A stretch of DNA of 64,000 bases from Microbacterium sp. Nx66 (GTDB taxonomy: Bacteria; Actinomycetota; Actinomycetes; Actinomycetales; Microbacteriaceae), in the NCBI RefSeq assembly GCF_904066215.1, contig NZ_LR880474.1, forward strand, positions 2,046,001 to 2,110,000. Direction: 5' to 3'. The notes beneath the pieces were generated by a model that was given only the letters and a program-made list of their open reading frames with translations, was not told where the DNA came from and did not search any database. Positions 43,917 through 55,840 of the stretch are shown one piece after another. Position 1 is the stretch's first letter. The number at the start of each line of letters is the position of its first letter. A program made the translations under genes and the position numbers.

Positions 43917-44270
43917 TCACTGACCCCGACGCTCGCGCAGCTGAGTGAGGGCGTCCTCCAGGAGCTGGACGGCCTCTTCGTCCGTCCGGCGCTCCTTCAC
44001 GTAAGCGAGGTGCGTCTTGTACGGCTCGGCCTTCGCGACGGCGGGAGGGTTCTCCTTGTCGCGCCCGGCCGGGAGACCCGACTGCGGGTGGTCGATGATC
44101 TCCGGGATCTCCTCCTCGGGGAGGCCGGCGGCGAAGTAGCGCACCGTCTCGTTGCCGAGGCCGTCCCAGTACGACACCGCGATGCGGTCGGCGTGATAGC
44201 CGTGGTCCTGCTCGCCCATGGGACCGGAACCGACACGGGTACCGCGGATCGCGTTTCCACCGGTAGCCAT
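43917..44270 (-). CDS. rbpA: RNA polymerase-binding protein RbpA
   Basis: A 117-residue actinobacterial transcription factor that binds the primary sigma factor and stabilises the open complex. The N-terminal tail (GGNAIRGTRVGSGPMGE), the core around DRIAVSYWDGLGNETVRYFAAG, and the basic linker and sigma-interacting C-terminus are recognisable. The zinc-cysteine pair of some RbpA proteins is replaced, as in several relatives. The ATG at 44270 overlaps the secG stop (TGATG). Confidence 0.93.
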   Translation of the reverse strand: MATGGNAIRGTRVGSGPMGEQDHGYHADRIAVSYWDGLGNETVRYFAAGLPEEEIPEIIDHPQSGLPAGRDKENPPAVAKAEPYKTHLAYVKERRTDEEAVQLLEDALTQLRERRGQ

Positions 44271-44518
44271 CAGATCACCTCGAACTTCGTGATGAGGCCG
44301 AGCGCCACGATGGCGATGAACCACGTGAGCGCCAGGACGACGGTGAAGCGGTTCAGGTTCCGCTCCGCGAGACCGGAGGAGCCGACCGCAGTGGTCATGC
44401 CGCCGCCGAACATGTCGGACAGGCCGCCACCGCGACCCTTGTGCAAGAGGATGAGGAGAGTCAGCAGGACGCTGGTGATGCCCAGCACGACCTGCAGGAC
44501 GAACTCGAGAATTGCCAC
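44270..44518 (-). CDS. secG: Protein translocase subunit SecG
   Basis: An 82-residue membrane protein with two helices (about 3-24 and 60-78) separated by the conserved cytoplasmic loop LLHKGRGGGLSDMFGGG. It is an accessory subunit of the SecYEG channel. GTG at 44518 has AAAGG 8-9 nt upstream. It closes the gap-pgk-tpiA-secG string common to actinobacteria and firmicutes. Confidence 0.93.
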   Translation of the reverse strand: MAILEFVLQVVLGITSVLLTLLILLHKGRGGGLSDMFGGGMTTAVGSSGLAERNLNRFTVVLALTWFIAIVALGLITKFEVI

Positions 44519-44598
44519 GGAAAGAGCCTTTCGCTGGGGCCGGAGCGCCCCCGTAACGGTCAAGTATACGGTGCAGCGGGGCCGGAGCCCCGCCGCAC

Positions 44599-45390
44599 TC
44601 ACACGCCGACGTGCTTCTCGAAACGGATGATCGCCGCGAACTCGTCGACGACGAGGCTCGCGCCGCCGACCAGAGCGCCGTCCACGTCGGGCTCGCGCAT
44701 GAAGCTGGCGATGTTCGCCGCCTTGACGGAGCCGCCGTAGAGGATGCGGGTGCGCGCGGCCGCCTCGTCGCCGAGGACCTTCGCGATCACACCGCGGAGC
44801 GCCGCGCACACGTCCTGCGCCTGCTGCGGCGTGGCCGCCTGACCCGACCCGATGGCCCAGACCGGCTCATACGCGACGACGATGTCGGCCGAGGGCGAGA
44901 CGCCCTGCAGCGCGGCCTCGAGCTGTCCGGCCGGAACCGCGCTGGCGCCGAACTTCTCCAGGTCCTCCGCCGTCTCACCGACGCAGATCACCGGGGAGAG
45001 GCCGTGCTTGAGAGCAGCCTTCACCTTGCCGGCCACGATCTGGTCGGACTCGGCGTGGTACTCGCGACGCTCGGAGTGCCCGATGATGACGTACTTCGCG
45101 TCGAGCTTCGCCAGGAACGCGCCGGAGATCTCGCCGGTGTACGCCCCGGAGTCGTGCGCCGAGACGTCCTGCGCACCGAACGCGAACGGGATCTTGTCCG
45201 CGTCGATCAGCGTCTGCACGCTGCGGATGTCGGTGAAGGGCGGGAAGACCGCCACCTCCACGGATCCGTCCTCGTGCTTGGCGTCCTTCAGCGTCCAGTG
45301 CAGCTTCTGCACGAACGCCACCGCCTGCAGGTGATCCAGGTTCATCTTCCAGTTGCCCGCGATCAGCGGGGTACGGGAGCTCACGCCCAT
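44599..45390 (-). CDS. tpiA: Triosephosphate isomerase
   Basis: A 263-residue TIM barrel that interconverts dihydroxyacetone phosphate and glyceraldehyde 3-phosphate. Catalytic residues are in AGNWKMN (Lys15), IIGHSERR (His) and AYEPVWAIG (Glu). The ATG at 45390 is chosen because GGAGG lies 7-8 nt upstream; a GTG two codons later would overlap the pgk stop as GTGA. Coupled to pgk by a 10-bp overlap. Confidence 0.96.
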   Translation of the reverse strand: MGVSSRTPLIAGNWKMNLDHLQAVAFVQKLHWTLKDAKHEDGSVEVAVFPPFTDIRSVQTLIDADKIPFAFGAQDVSAHDSGAYTGEISGAFLAKLDAKYVIIGHSERREYHAESDQIVAGKVKAALKHGLSPVICVGETAEDLEKFGASAVPAGQLEAALQGVSPSADIVVAYEPVWAIGSGQAATPQQAQDVCAALRGVIAKVLGDEAAARTRILYGGSVKAANIASFMREPDVDGALVGGASLVVDEFAAIIRFEKHVGV

Positions 45391-46595
45391 CCGAGGACCT
45401 CCAGCCCAGGTAGTTTCTTGCCCTCGAGGAATTCGAGGCTCGCGCCGCCGCCGGTCGAGATGTGCCCGAACTGGTCGTCGGTGAATCCGAGCTGACGGAC
45501 GGCTGCGGCGGAGTCGCCGCCACCGACCACGCTGAGGCCGTCGACCTCGGTCAGCGCCTGCGCGACCGCCTTCGTCCCTGCGGCGAAGGCCGCGAACTCG
45601 AACACGCCCATCGGGCCGTTCCAGAACACGGTCTTCGATCCGCGGATGACCTCGGCGAAGCGCGCCGCGGTGTCCGGCCCGATGTCGAGGCCGATGCCCG
45701 ACGAACCGAACGCCGTCTCGTCGATCGCGTCCGCGGGGGCCACCTCGTGGTCCGCGTCGGCGCCGAAGGACGCGGCGACGACCACGTCGGTGGGGAGCAC
45801 GAGCTCCACGCCGCGCTCGGCCGCCTCGGCGATGTATCCGCGCACGGTCTCGAGCTGGTCCTCCTCGAGGAGGCTCGACGCGACGGCATGCCCCTGCGCC
45901 TTCAGGAAGGTGAAGAGCATGCCGCCGCCGACCAGGATGCGGTCGACCCGCGGGAGCAGGTGCGAGATGACTCCGAGCTTGTCGCTCACCTTGGACCCGC
46001 CGAGCACCACCGCGTACGGCCGCTCCGGATTCTCCGTCAAGCGGTCGAGCACGTCGAGCTCGGTCGCGATCAGGAGGCCGGCCGCCGAGGGCAGCAGCTT
46101 CGCGAGGTCGTAGACGCTCGCCTGCTTGCGGTGCACGACGCCGAAGCCGTCGGACACGAGCACGTCGCCCAGCTCCGCGAGCTGGGCCGCGAAAGCACCA
46201 CGCTCGGCCTCGTCCTTCGAGGTCTCCCCCGGGTTGAACCGGAGGTTCTCGATCACGACGACCTGGCCGTTCTCGAGGGACGCCACGGCGTCCTTCGCGG
46301 CTTCGCCGACCGTGTCGCCCGCGAAGGCGACCGGTGCGCCGAGCAGCTCGGACAGTCGCTGCGCGACCGGCTCCAGGCTGAACTGCGGATCGGGCGCGCC
46401 CTCGGGGCGTCCGAGGTGCGAGCAGACGACGACGCGGGCGCCCGCGTCGATGAGGGTCTTCAGGGTCGGCAGCGAGGCGCGGACACGGCCATCGTCCGTG
46501 ATGATCCCGTCCCGAAGGGGGACGTTCAGATCACAACGGACGATGACGCGCTTGCCCTCGAGCGAACCCAGTGAGTCCAGGGTGCGCAGAGTCAT
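45381..46595 (-). CDS. pgk: Phosphoglycerate kinase
   Basis: A 404-residue two-domain kinase that transfers phosphate from 1,3-bisphosphoglycerate to ADP. The N-terminal substrate site reads [11 protein letters not shown], with HLGRPEG shortly after. The C-terminal nucleotide site has [20 protein letters not shown] and [11 protein letters not shown]. It starts 10 bp after gap and overlaps tpiA. Standard length. Confidence 0.97.
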   Translation of the reverse strand: MTLRTLDSLGSLEGKRVIVRCDLNVPLRDGIITDDGRVRASLPTLKTLIDAGARVVVCSHLGRPEGAPDPQFSLEPVAQRLSELLGAPVAFAGDTVGEAAKDAVASLENGQVVVIENLRFNPGETSKDEAERGAFAAQLAELGDVLVSDGFGVVHRKQASVYDLAKLLPSAAGLLIATELDVLDRLTENPERPYAVVLGGSKVSDKLGVISHLLPRVDRILVGGGMLFTFLKAQGHAVASSLLEEDQLETVRGYIAEAAERGVELVLPTDVVVAASFGADADHEVAPADAIDETAFGSSGIGLDIGPDTAARFAEVIRGSKTVFWNGPMGVFEFAAFAAGTKAVAQALTEVDGLSVVGGGDSAAAVRQLGFTDDQFGHISTGGGASLEFLEGKKLPGLEVLGWA

Positions 46596-46605
46596 GTGTC
46601 GGAGC

Positions 46606-47616
<1,011 letters not shown>

Positions 47617-47731
47617 TCAGGTCTCCCTGTTTCTCATGCGCCGAGCGCCGCCGTCGAGCGTGCGCCATGCGCGGGTTTTTTGGCTGAGATGGCGCCCCGA
47701 CGAGCCGTGGGCCCGCCGGGACGCGACCCGA

Positions 47732-48358
47732 TTACGACAGTACCAGCAGGCCGTTCGTCTGCTGACGGGCGACCTCGAGGCGCTGGGCGACGTTCTCCCA
47801 GTTGGCGATGTTCCACGCGGCCTTGACGTAGTCGGCCTTCACGTTGAGGTAGTCGAGGTAGAAGGCGTGCTCCCACATGTCCAGCTGGAACAGCGGGATG
47901 GTGCCCTGCGCGGTGTTCGACTGCTGGTCGAAGAGCTGCTGGATGATCAGGCGCGAGCCGATCGAGTCCCAGCTCAGCACTGCCCAGCCGGAACCCTGGA
48001 TGCCGGTGGCAGCGGCGGTGAAGTGCGCCTGGAACTTCTCGAAGGAGCCGAAGTACTCGTCGATGGCGGCCTTGAGCTCGCCCTCGGGCTGGCCGCCGCC
48101 GTTCGGCGAGAGGTTGGTCCAGAAGATCGAGTGGTTGACGTGCCCGCCGAGGTTGAAGGCGAGGTCCTTCTCGAGCTTGTTCACGTTCGCGAGGTTGCCG
48201 CTCTCGCGGGCCTCGGCGAGCTGCTCCAGGGCCGTGTTGGCGCCCGCGACGTAGGTCGCGTGGTGCTTGTCGTGATGCAGCTCCATGATCTTGCCGCTGA
48301 TGTGCGGCTCGAGAGCGGCGAAGTCGTAGGGAAGGTCGGGGAGCGTGTAGGTTGCCAT
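47732..48358 (-). CDS. sodA: Superoxide dismutase (Fe/Mn family)
   Basis: A 208-residue cytosolic SOD. Metal ligands are in [11 protein letters not shown] (His), NHSIFW (His) and [12 protein letters not shown] (Asp, His). The GGG near the second ligand and the [11 protein letters not shown] region favour Mn. The ATG at 48358 ([12 protein letters not shown]) is preferred over one five codons upstream because it matches the family N-terminus. It sits between whiA and gap, a position where I would not expect it in most other actinobacteria. Confidence 0.96.
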   Translation of the reverse strand: MATYTLPDLPYDFAALEPHISGKIMELHHDKHHATYVAGANTALEQLAEARESGNLANVNKLEKDLAFNLGGHVNHSIFWTNLSPNGGGQPEGELKAAIDEYFGSFEKFQAHFTAAATGIQGSGWAVLSWDSIGSRLIIQQLFDQQSNTAQGTIPLFQLDMWEHAFYLDYLNVKADYVKAAWNIANWENVAQRLEVARQQTNGLLVLS

Positions 48359-48513
48359 ATCGCATTCATCCAATCCGCGCCGCGCCGCGGCGCTTGCCGA
48401 TGCTCCGCGTCGCCGATGTGCGACGGAGAGCGGACGACTTTCATCCTACTGACGACAACGCACCGGGTGTCCGGATCCTTCCGGGGGTTGACACGCGTGT
48501 GCGCGTCGACCGG

Positions 48514-49491
48514 TCAGACGTCGAGGCCCGCGGGGACGGCGGCCTCGGTCCCCGGGATGCCCTCCTGCTGCGCGCGCTTGTCGGCCATCGCCAGCAGGCG
48601 GCGGATGCGGCCGGCCACGGCGTCCTTCGTGAGCGGAGGGTCGGCGTGGTGGCCGAGCTCGTCGAGGCTGGCGTCGCGGTGCGCGAGGCGGAGCTCGCCG
48701 GCCACGCGGAGGTGATCGGGCACCTCATCCGCCAGGATCTCGAGGGCGCGCTCGACCCGGGCGCATGCCGCCACGGCGGCCTGCGCGGAACGGCGGAGGT
48801 TCGCGTCATCGAAGTTGACGAGACGGTTCACACCGGCGCGCACCTCACGGCGCTGCCGCAGCTCCTCCCACGCGAGAGCGGTGCGCTGGGCACCCATCTC
48901 GCTGAGGATGGTGCGGATGGCCTCCCCCTCGCGCACGACGACGCGAGGAAGCCCGCGGACCTCACGCGCCTTCGCGGCGACACCGAGGCGGTGAGCCGCG
49001 CCCACGAGCGCCATGGCCGCCTCGGACGACGGGCAGGCGACCTCGAGCATGGCGGAGCGGCCCGGCTCGCTGAGCGAGCCCGCGGCGAGGAAGGCACCGC
49101 GCCAGAGTCCGGCGACCTCGGCGCGGGAACCCGTGGTGAGGCGGTTCGGGAGCCCGCGGACCGGGCGGCGTCGCTGGTCGAGAAGCCCCGTCTGGCGGGC
49201 CAGCGTCTCCCCCTGCGCGATGACGCGGACGGCCCACCGGGCGCCGTCGTTGGCGGTGCTCGACTGCACCTGGGCGATCTCCGGACGGACGCCGTAGATC
49301 TCGGCGAGGTCTCGGGCCACACGACGGGCGAGGGTCTCGGCATCCACCTCCGCCTCCACCGCCACCCGGCCGGCGATGGAGTGCAGGCCACCGGCGAACC
49401 GGAGGATGGCCGTCACCTCAGCGACGCGCACCGTGGGGGGTGCATTGCGGATGCTGACGAGCTCAGCCTTGACGTCGGTGGTTAGTGCCAC
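48514..49491 (-). CDS. whiA: DNA-binding protein WhiA
   Basis: A 325-residue protein with a LAGLIDADG-homing-endonuclease-like N-terminal domain ([22 protein letters not shown] within about 110-130) and a C-terminal sigma4-like HTH ([21 protein letters not shown], here split). In Streptomyces it drives sporulation septation; in non-sporulating relatives it is linked to cell division. GTG at 49491 follows GGAG. It lies 63 bp from rapZ. Confidence 0.95.
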   Translation of the reverse strand: MALTTDVKAELVSIRNAPPTVRVAEVTAILRFAGGLHSIAGRVAVEAEVDAETLARRVARDLAEIYGVRPEIAQVQSSTANDGARWAVRVIAQGETLARQTGLLDQRRRPVRGLPNRLTTGSRAEVAGLWRGAFLAAGSLSEPGRSAMLEVACPSSEAAMALVGAAHRLGVAAKAREVRGLPRVVVREGEAIRTILSEMGAQRTALAWEELRQRREVRAGVNRLVNFDDANLRRSAQAAVAACARVERALEILADEVPDHLRVAGELRLAHRDASLDELGHHADPPLTKDAVAGRIRRLLAMADKRAQQEGIPGTEAAVPAGLDV

Positions 49492-49554
49492 GAGACTCCT
49501 TCACGTTCACGCGCCGGGTCGCGACGCAAACCTCCAGCTTACTCGGTCGGGGGC

Positions 49555-50427
49555 CTATTCCCTGCCGAGGTCACGGTGGCGGACGTTGACCGCGACGCCC
49601 GGGATTCCCGCCAGTCGACGGGCGAGCTCCTCGGACATGGCGACCGAACGGTGCTTGCCGCCCGTGCACCCGATGGCGATCGTGGAGTGGCTCTTGTTCT
49701 CGCGCTGGTACCCCTCGAGGACCGGCACGAGAGCCTTCGCGTAGGCGTCGAGGAACTCCTCCGCGCCGTCGCGGGAGAGCACGTACTCCCGCACCGTCTC
49801 ATCCTGTCCGGTGAGACCGCGCAGGTCTTCATTCCAGTACGGATTCGGCAGGAAGCGCATGTCCGCCACGACGTCCACATCGGTGGGAAGCCCGTATTTG
49901 AACCCGAAGCTGAGAAGCGTGACGCGGTGCCGGGCCTCGCCCTCCTCGGAGAAGATGTCGGACACCTTCGTCGCCAGCTGATGGATGTTCAACGCCGTCG
50001 TGTCGATCACGAGGTCTGCGGCCTCGCGGATCGGCGCCAGCCGGGTGCGCTCGATGCGGATGCCGTCGAGAAGCGTCCCGTCGCCCTGCAAAGGGTGCGG
50101 ACGACGCACCGCCTCGAAGCGTCGGACGAGCACGTCGTCGGAGGCGTCGAGGAAGAGCACGCGGATCGATCCACGGGTGCGCAGCACTCGCGCCACGCCG
50201 GGGAAGTCGTCGAAGAGGTTGCGACCGCGGACATCGACGACCGCGGCGACCTTCGGCAGCGAATCCCCGCCCATGCCGGTGAGGTCGAGCAGCGGTCGGA
50301 GGATCTGCGGCGGCAGGTTGTCCACGACGTACCAGCCGAGGTCCTCCAGCGCGTTCGCGACCGTGGTGCGACCGGCGCCGGACATCCCGGTGACGATGAG
50401 GAACTCGCCCTTCTCCCCGTCAGACAT
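49555..50427 (-). CDS. rapZ: RNase adapter protein RapZ / YvcJ-family nucleotide-binding protein
   Basis: A 290-residue P-loop protein. The Walker A is GMSGAGRTT (residues 14-22), with Arg in place of the usual Lys, as often in actinobacterial members. The C-terminal domain has SFGFKYGLPTDVDVVADMRF and GCTGGKHRSVA, the conserved RapZ motifs. In E. coli it directs RNase E to glmZ; its actinobacterial role is unclear. It follows uvrC by 35 bp. Confidence 0.93.
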   Translation of the reverse strand: MSDGEKGEFLIVTGMSGAGRTTVANALEDLGWYVVDNLPPQILRPLLDLTGMGGDSLPKVAAVVDVRGRNLFDDFPGVARVLRTRGSIRVLFLDASDDVLVRRFEAVRRPHPLQGDGTLLDGIRIERTRLAPIREAADLVIDTTALNIHQLATKVSDIFSEEGEARHRVTLLSFGFKYGLPTDVDVVADMRFLPNPYWNEDLRGLTGQDETVREYVLSRDGAEEFLDAYAKALVPVLEGYQRENKSHSTIAIGCTGGKHRSVAMSEELARRLAGIPGVAVNVRHRDLGRE

Positions 50428-50462
50428 GACTCACTGCTCCTTCTCCCCCTCGGCCTCCCAGC

Positions 50463-52367
50463 CTAGCGAGTGGACAGGTGCGTATGGATGTTCTGAGCCA
50501 GCACCGGGCCGATCCCCTGGACCTCCTGGATCTGGTGGGGTTCGGCGGCGCGCAGCGCGGTGACCGAGCCGAAGTGCTTGAGGAGGACCTTGATCCGTGA
50601 GGCCCCGAGACCGGGGACCTCGGCGAGCACCGTCGTGATGTCCTTCTTGCGCTTCTTCCGCTGATGGACGATGGCGAAGCGGTGGGCCTCGTCACGAAGC
50701 CGCTGAAGCAGGTAGAGCGATTCGCTGGTCCGCGGAAGGATGACGGGGAAGTCGTCGCCGGGGAGCCATATCTCCTCCAGGCGCTTGGCGATGCCGCACA
50801 CGGCGATCTCGGTGTGCCCGGCGTCGCGGAGGGCCCGCGCGGCGGCCTCGACCTGGGGCTGCCCGCCGTCCACGAGCAGCAGCTGCGGCGGATAGGCGAA
50901 GCGAGGCTTGCGGCGTACCCCCGCCTCGCCGACGTCTTCCGCGACCACCTCGTCGGTGGTGGGATCGACGGTCTCCTGCTCCTCCGGGCGGTCGAGGTAG
51001 GCGAGCCGACGACGCAGCACCTGGTACATGGAGTCGGTGTCGTCGGTCGTCTCCGCGATGTTGAAGGTGCGGTACTGGTCCTTCCGCGGAAGACCATCTT
51101 CGAACACGACCATGGACGCCACGACGTTCGTGCCGCCGAGGTGCGAGATGTCGAAGCACTCGATCCGGAGCGGCGCCTCCTCCATACCCAGCGCCTCCTG
51201 CAGATCGGTGAGCGCCTGGGTACGGGCGACGTAGTCGCTGGTACGCCGGGTCTTGTGCCGGATCAGCGCCTGCTGGGCGTTCAGCGTGGCCGTGCGCATG
51301 AGATCAGCACGCTGACCACGATGCGCCACCGCGATCTCGACCTTCCGGCCTCGGCGTTCCCGCAGCCACACCTCGAGCTCGGACGCATCGTCGGGGAGCA
51401 CGGGCACCAGGATGCGACGCGGCACGTCCTGAGCTTCCCCGTACGCCTGCTGGAGAACCTGTTCCACGAGCTCTCCGCCCGTGATGTCGATCTCCTTCTC
51501 GATCGTCAGAGCACGCACGCCGCGGACACGACCTCCGCGGATGACGAAATGCTGCACGGCGGCCGCGAGTTCGTCCTCGGCGATACCGAACAGGTCCGCG
51601 TCCTCGTCCGCGGGCAGCACGAGAGCGCTCTTGCCGAGCACGGCCTCGATCGCCGAGAGCTTGTCGCGGTACTTCGCCGCCGCCTCGTAGTCCATGGCGG
51701 CCGACGCGGCGAGCATGCGCTGGGTGAGTTCCCGGGTGAACCGCTCGTCGCCACCCGCCATGAAGGCGACGAAGTCGTCGACCATGGCCCGGTGCTCCTC
51801 GATCGACACCGTCATCGAACACGGCCCGCCGCACTTGCCGATCTGCCCCGGGAAGCACGGGCGTCCCGTCTGCATCGCCCGCTTGTAGCTCGCGTCGCTG
51901 CACGTGCGGATCGGGAACGCCTTGATCATCAGGTCGATGGTCTCGTGCACCGCCCAGACCTTCGGGTACGGGCCGAAGTAGCGGGCGCCGGGGATCTTCC
52001 GGTTCCGGGTCACGAGCACGCGCGGCGCCTCGTCCCCCATCGTCACGGCCATGAAAGGGTACGACTTGTCGTCCCGGTACTTGACGTTGAACGGCGGATC
52101 GAACTCCTTGATCCACATGTACTCGAGCTGCAGCGAGTCGACGTCCGTGGGCACGACCGTCCACTCCACCGACGCCGCGGTCGTCACCATCCGGCGCGTG
52201 CGCTCGTGCAGCGTCCGCAGCGGAGCGAAGTAGTTCGACAGCCGCTGACGGAGGTTCTTCGCCTTGCCGACGTACAGCACGCGGCCGTTGGCGTCACGGA
52301 ACCGGTACACCCCCGGGTCGGTCGGTATCTCGCCGGCCCGGGGTTTGTACGGCAGGACGTCGGCCAT
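50463..52367 (-). CDS. uvrC: Excinuclease ABC subunit C
   Basis: A 634-residue dual-incision endonuclease of nucleotide excision repair. The GIY-YIG domain is at the N-terminus ([24 protein letters not shown] split; about 17-95). A UVR motif is around residue 210, the RNase H-like domain follows ([24 protein letters not shown] split), and the HhH2 motif ends the protein ([18 protein letters not shown]). The ATG at 52367 shares one base with the uvrA stop (TGATG), so UvrA and UvrC are co-translated. Confidence 0.97.
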   Translation of the reverse strand: MADVLPYKPRAGEIPTDPGVYRFRDANGRVLYVGKAKNLRQRLSNYFAPLRTLHERTRRMVTTAASVEWTVVPTDVDSLQLEYMWIKEFDPPFNVKYRDDKSYPFMAVTMGDEAPRVLVTRNRKIPGARYFGPYPKVWAVHETIDLMIKAFPIRTCSDASYKRAMQTGRPCFPGQIGKCGGPCSMTVSIEEHRAMVDDFVAFMAGGDERFTRELTQRMLAASAAMDYEAAAKYRDKLSAIEAVLGKSALVLPADEDADLFGIAEDELAAAVQHFVIRGGRVRGVRALTIEKEIDITGGELVEQVLQQAYGEAQDVPRRILVPVLPDDASELEVWLRERRGRKVEIAVAHRGQRADLMRTATLNAQQALIRHKTRRTSDYVARTQALTDLQEALGMEEAPLRIECFDISHLGGTNVVASMVVFEDGLPRKDQYRTFNIAETTDDTDSMYQVLRRRLAYLDRPEEQETVDPTTDEVVAEDVGEAGVRRKPRFAYPPQLLLVDGGQPQVEAAARALRDAGHTEIAVCGIAKRLEEIWLPGDDFPVILPRTSESLYLLQRLRDEAHRFAIVHQRKKRKKDITTVLAEVPGLGASRIKVLLKHFGSVTALRAAEPHQIQEVQGIGPVLAQNIHTHLSTR

Positions 52368-55255
52368 CAGCTGGCCTTCCGCGCAGAGCGCCCCTCACCC
52401 AGGATCTCGGCGAGGAACTGGCCGGTGTGGCTCTCCTCGACCCGCGCGATCTGCTCCGGCGTGCCGGTGGCGAGGATCGTGCCGCCGCCGGAGCCGCCCT
52501 CGGGACCGAGGTCGATCACCCAGTCGGCCGACTTGATCACGTCGAGGTTGTGCTCGATCACGATGACCGTGTTGCCCTTGTCGACCAGACCGTTCAGCAC
52601 CTCGAGGAGCTTGCGCACGTCTTCGAAGTGCAGACCCGTCGTCGGCTCGTCGAGCACGTAGATGCTCCGACCGTTGCTGCGGCGCTGGAGCTCGGTCGCG
52701 AGCTTCACGCGCTGCGCCTCACCGCCGGAGAGCGTGGTCGCCGACTGCCCGAGGCGGACATATCCCAGCCCCACATCGACCAGGGTCTTCATGTAGCGGT
52801 GGATGGCCTGGATCGGCTCGAAGAACTCGGCCGCCTCCTCGATCGGCATCTCCAGCACCTCGGCGATGTTCTTGCCCTTGTAGTGCACAGCAAGGGTGTC
52901 GCGGTTGTACCTCTTGCCGTGACACACCTCGCAGTCCACGTACACGTCCGGGAGGAAGTTCATCTCGATCTTGATCGTGCCGTCACCGGAGCAGGCCTCA
53001 CAGCGTCCGCCCTTGACGTTGAAGCTGAAGCGCCCGGGCTGGTAGCCGCGGACCTTCGCCTCGGGCGTCTCGCTGAAGAGCGTGCGGATGCGATCGAAGA
53101 CGCCGGTGTAGGTCGCCGGGTTCGAGCGCGGGGTGCGGCCGATCGGCGCTTGGTCGACGTGCACGACCTTGTCGAGGTTGTCGAGCCCGGTCACGCGCGT
53201 GTGCTTGCCCGGCACCGTCCGCGCCCCGTTGAGTCGCGAGGCGAGCACCTGGTACAGGATGTCGTTCACGAGGGACGACTTCCCGGATCCGCTGACGCCC
53301 GTGACCGCCGTGAGCACGCCGAGCGGGAAGTCGGCCGTGACGTTGCGGAGGTTGTTGGCGCGTGCGCCCACGACGCTCAGCATGCGCTTCTTGTCGATCT
53401 TCCGGCGCTTCGCCGGCATCGGGATCTCCCGACGGCCGGAGAGGTAGTCGCCGGTCATGGAGTCGGTGTCGGCGAGCAGCGCGGAGTAGGGCCCGGAGTG
53501 GACCACGGCGCCGCCGTTCACGCCGGCGCCCGGACCGATGTCGACCACCCAGTCCGCCGCCTCGATCGTCTCCTCGTCGTGCTCGACGACGATCAGGGTG
53601 TTCCCCAGGTCGCGCAGAGTGAGCAGTGTCTCGATGAGTCGACGGTTGTCGCGCTGATGAAGGCCGATGGAGGGCTCGTCCAGCACGTAGAGCACCCCGG
53701 TCAGGCCGGAGCCGATCTGCGTCGCGAGCCGGATGCGCTGCGCCTCACCACCCGACAGGGAGCCTGCGGAGCGGCTCAGGTTGAGGTACGACAGCCCCAC
53801 CTGGAGGAGGAAGTCGAGACGCAGGCGGATCTCACGGAGCACCTGGGCGGCGATCTTGGCCTCGCGCTCGGTGAGCTGCAGCTTCTCCATGAACGCCCGG
53901 GCGTCCGCGAGACTGAGGTGCGAGACCTCGGCGATGGAGTGACCGTGCACCTGCACGGCCAGCACCTCGGGCTTCAGGCGGTCGCCGTTGCACACCGGAC
54001 ACGGAACCTCGCGGAGGTACTCGCCCCACCGGCTGCGCTGCGTGTCGGATTCGGCCTGCAGGTACTGACGCTCGATGTAGGGCACCACGCCCTCGAAGCC
54101 GGACGCGTACCGCATCTCACGGCCGTAGCGGTTCTTCCACTTGACGGTGACCTTGTAGTTCTCTCCGCGCAGCACCGCTTCCTTGACGTCGGAGTGCAGG
54201 TCCCGCCACGGGGTGTCGAGGGAGAAGTCGAGGTCTCGCGAGAGTCCCTCGAGCAGCCGCTCGTAGTACTGGAAGAGCCCCTTGCCCTGGGTGGTCCAGG
54301 GGATGATGACGCCTTCGCGGATCGAGAGGTCCTCGTCACCGAGCATCAGGTCCACGTCGACGGACATGCGCGTGCCGAGGCCCGAGCATGCGGGGCAGGC
54401 GCCGAACGGCGCGTTGAAGGAGAACGTGCGCGGCTCGATCTCGGTGAGGGTGAGCGCGTGTCCGTTGGGGCACGCCAGCTTCTCCGAGAAGGTCTGCCAC
54501 GCGTCGTCGCCCTCGCCGTCCACGTAATTGATCTGCACGACGCCGCCGGCGAGCCCGAGGGCGGTCTCCACGGAGTCGGTGACGCGCCCGAGGATGTCCG
54601 GCGAGGCGACGAGACGGTCGACGACCACGGCGATGTCGTGCTTGTAGCTCTTCTTGAGCGTCGGCGGCTCGGCCAGCTGGATGAGCTCGCCGTCGACGAT
54701 CGCGCGCGAGTAGCCCTTCGCCCCCAGCTCGCGGAAGAGGTCGACGAACTCGCCCTTCTTCTGCGAGACGATCGGCGCCACGACCTGGTACCGGGTGCGC
54801 TCCGGAAGCTCCATGAGCTGGTCGGCGATCTGCTGCACCGTCTGGCGCTGGATCTTCTCGCCGCAGACCGGGCAGTGCGGCACGCCGATACGCGCCCAGA
54901 GCAGGCGCATGTAGTCGTAGATCTCGGTGATGGTGCCGACCGTCGACCGCGGGTTGCGGTTCGTCGACTTCTGATCGATCGACACCGCCGGGCTCAGCCC
55001 CTCGATGAAGTCGACGTCCGGCCGGTCGACCTGGCCGAGGAACTGCCGGGCGTAGGCGCTCAACGACTCGACGTACCGGCGCTGCCCCTCGGCGAAGATC
55101 GTGTCGAAGGCGAGGCTGGACTTCCCCGATCCGGAGAGGCCGGTGAAGACCACCAGCGAGTCGCGGGGGATGTCGATGTCGACGTTCTTGAGATTGTGTA
55201 CGCGGGCGCCGCGGACACTGAGTTTTCCTGGGGAAGCAACGGGGACGATGGGCAC
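52367..55255 (-). CDS. uvrA: Excinuclease ABC subunit A
   Basis: A 962-residue damage-sensing ATPase. Two ABC modules are present: Walker [14 protein letters not shown] (about 40) and [13 protein letters not shown] (about 655). Signatures [12 protein letters not shown] and [12 protein letters not shown] follow. Zinc modules include [22 protein letters not shown] and CEACSGDG...[12 protein letters not shown] at 55255 starts the protein; a TAGACT -10-like box lies 6 nt before it, suggesting a leaderless transcript. Only 9 bp separate it from the membrane-protein gene upstream. Confidence 0.97.
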   Translation of the reverse strand: MPIVPVASPGKLSVRGARVHNLKNVDIDIPRDSLVVFTGLSGSGKSSLAFDTIFAEGQRRYVESLSAYARQFLGQVDRPDVDFIEGLSPAVSIDQKSTNRNPRSTVGTITEIYDYMRLLWARIGVPHCPVCGEKIQRQTVQQIADQLMELPERTRYQVVAPIVSQKKGEFVDLFRELGAKGYSRAIVDGELIQLAEPPTLKKSYKHDIAVVVDRLVASPDILGRVTDSVETALGLAGGVVQINYVDGEGDDAWQTFSEKLACPNGHALTLTEIEPRTFSFNAPFGACPACSGLGTRMSVDVDLMLGDEDLSIREGVIIPWTTQGKGLFQYYERLLEGLSRDLDFSLDTPWRDLHSDVKEAVLRGENYKVTVKWKNRYGREMRYASGFEGVVPYIERQYLQAESDTQRSRWGEYLREVPCPVCNGDRLKPEVLAVQVHGHSIAEVSHLSLADARAFMEKLQLTEREAKIAAQVLREIRLRLDFLLQVGLSYLNLSRSAGSLSGGEAQRIRLATQIGSGLTGVLYVLDEPSIGLHQRDNRRLIETLLTLRDLGNTLIVVEHDEETIEAADWVVDIGPGAGVNGGAVVHSGPYSALLADTDSMTGDYLSGRREIPMPAKRRKIDKKRMLSVVGARANNLRNVTADFPLGVLTAVTGVSGSGKSSLVNDILYQVLASRLNGARTVPGKHTRVTGLDNLDKVVHVDQAPIGRTPRSNPATYTGVFDRIRTLFSETPEAKVRGYQPGRFSFNVKGGRCEACSGDGTIKIEMNFLPDVYVDCEVCHGKRYNRDTLAVHYKGKNIAEVLEMPIEEAAEFFEPIQAIHRYMKTLVDVGLGYVRLGQSATTLSGGEAQRVKLATELQRRSNGRSIYVLDEPTTGLHFEDVRKLLEVLNGLVDKGNTVIVIEHNLDVIKSADWVIDLGPEGGSGGGTILATGTPEQIARVEESHTGQFLAEILGEGRSARKAS

Positions 55256-55261
55256 CGAACA

Positions 55262-55267
55262 AGTCTA
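55262..55267 (-). promoter_or_regulatory. Putative -10 box (TAGACT) immediately before uvrA
   Basis: TAGACT on the minus strand ends 6 nt before the GTG of uvrA, which places transcription start on the start codon. There is no ribosome-binding sequence in between. The box overlaps the stop of the upstream membrane-protein gene. Confidence 0.45.
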
Positions 55268-55840
55268 CGAGGGGCCACGGACATCGGCTCCGAGAACGCC
55301 GTACGCGCCTGGTGCGGACGCCGCCGCGCCCGCCCGTCTCGCCGCACGGAGGGCGACCAGGATCCCGCCGAGCAGCGCCGCCGCGGCGAACGGAGCCAGG
55401 ATCACGACCTCGGGGGTGTCCGGCCGCTCGGCGAGCAGCCAGACGCCGAACGCCAGCGGCTGCGCGATCAGCTGAACGGCGAGGAAGCGGCCGGCACTCG
55501 GAAGCAGGACGGACAGGGCCACGCGCGAGGAGAGCGGCACCACGAGGCTCAGCGACGCGCAGACATGCAGGGCGTGCACGAACAGCAGAGCCAGCGCGGT
55601 CCGGGAGGGATCCGGTTCCGAGAGGATCACGCCGAACGGGAGGCAGGCCAGGGCCACCCAGGCGGCGAGACTGCGGGGGATCGCGACGGCGACGGCAGCG
55701 GCGAGCACCGCGATGCCCTGCCACAGCGGGAAGGGGATCAGGAGCAGTGCTCCCCCGGCGGCCAGGGCGACCACTGCCAGCCGGAGGACGGCCCCCGGGA
55801 CCGCGACACCGGCGCGGAAAGAGCGGACGGCGCGAGTCAT
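55265..55840 (-). CDS. Predicted multi-pass membrane protein
   Basis: A 191-residue hydrophobic protein with four to six membrane helices (for example [19 protein letters not shown], then [20 protein letters not shown] split, and [19 protein letters not shown]) and a basic C-terminal tail. The ATG overlaps the stop of the DUF58 gene (ATGA), so it belongs to the MoxR-DUF58 cluster. The family is unknown to me; it takes the place where other actinobacteria carry a transglutaminase-like membrane protein. Confidence 0.75.
   Translation of the reverse strand: MTRAVRSFRAGVAVPGAVLRLAVVALAAGGALLLIPFPLWQGIAVLAAAVAVAIPRSLAAWVALACLPFGVILSEPDPSRTALALLFVHALHVCASLSLVVPLSSRVALSVLLPSAGRFLAVQLIAQPLAFGVWLLAERPDTPEVVILAPFAAAALLGGILVALRAARRAGAAASAPGAYGVLGADVRGPS

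Noticed and set aside
49555..50427. Arg in place of Lys in the RapZ Walker A as a defective active site
   Set aside because: I recall the same substitution as common in actinobacterial RapZ proteins, so it is probably not a lesion.
55248..55270. Possible LexA/SOS box before uvrA (CGAAC half-site)
   Set aside because: Only one half of the CGAAC-N4-GTTCG palindrome is present.
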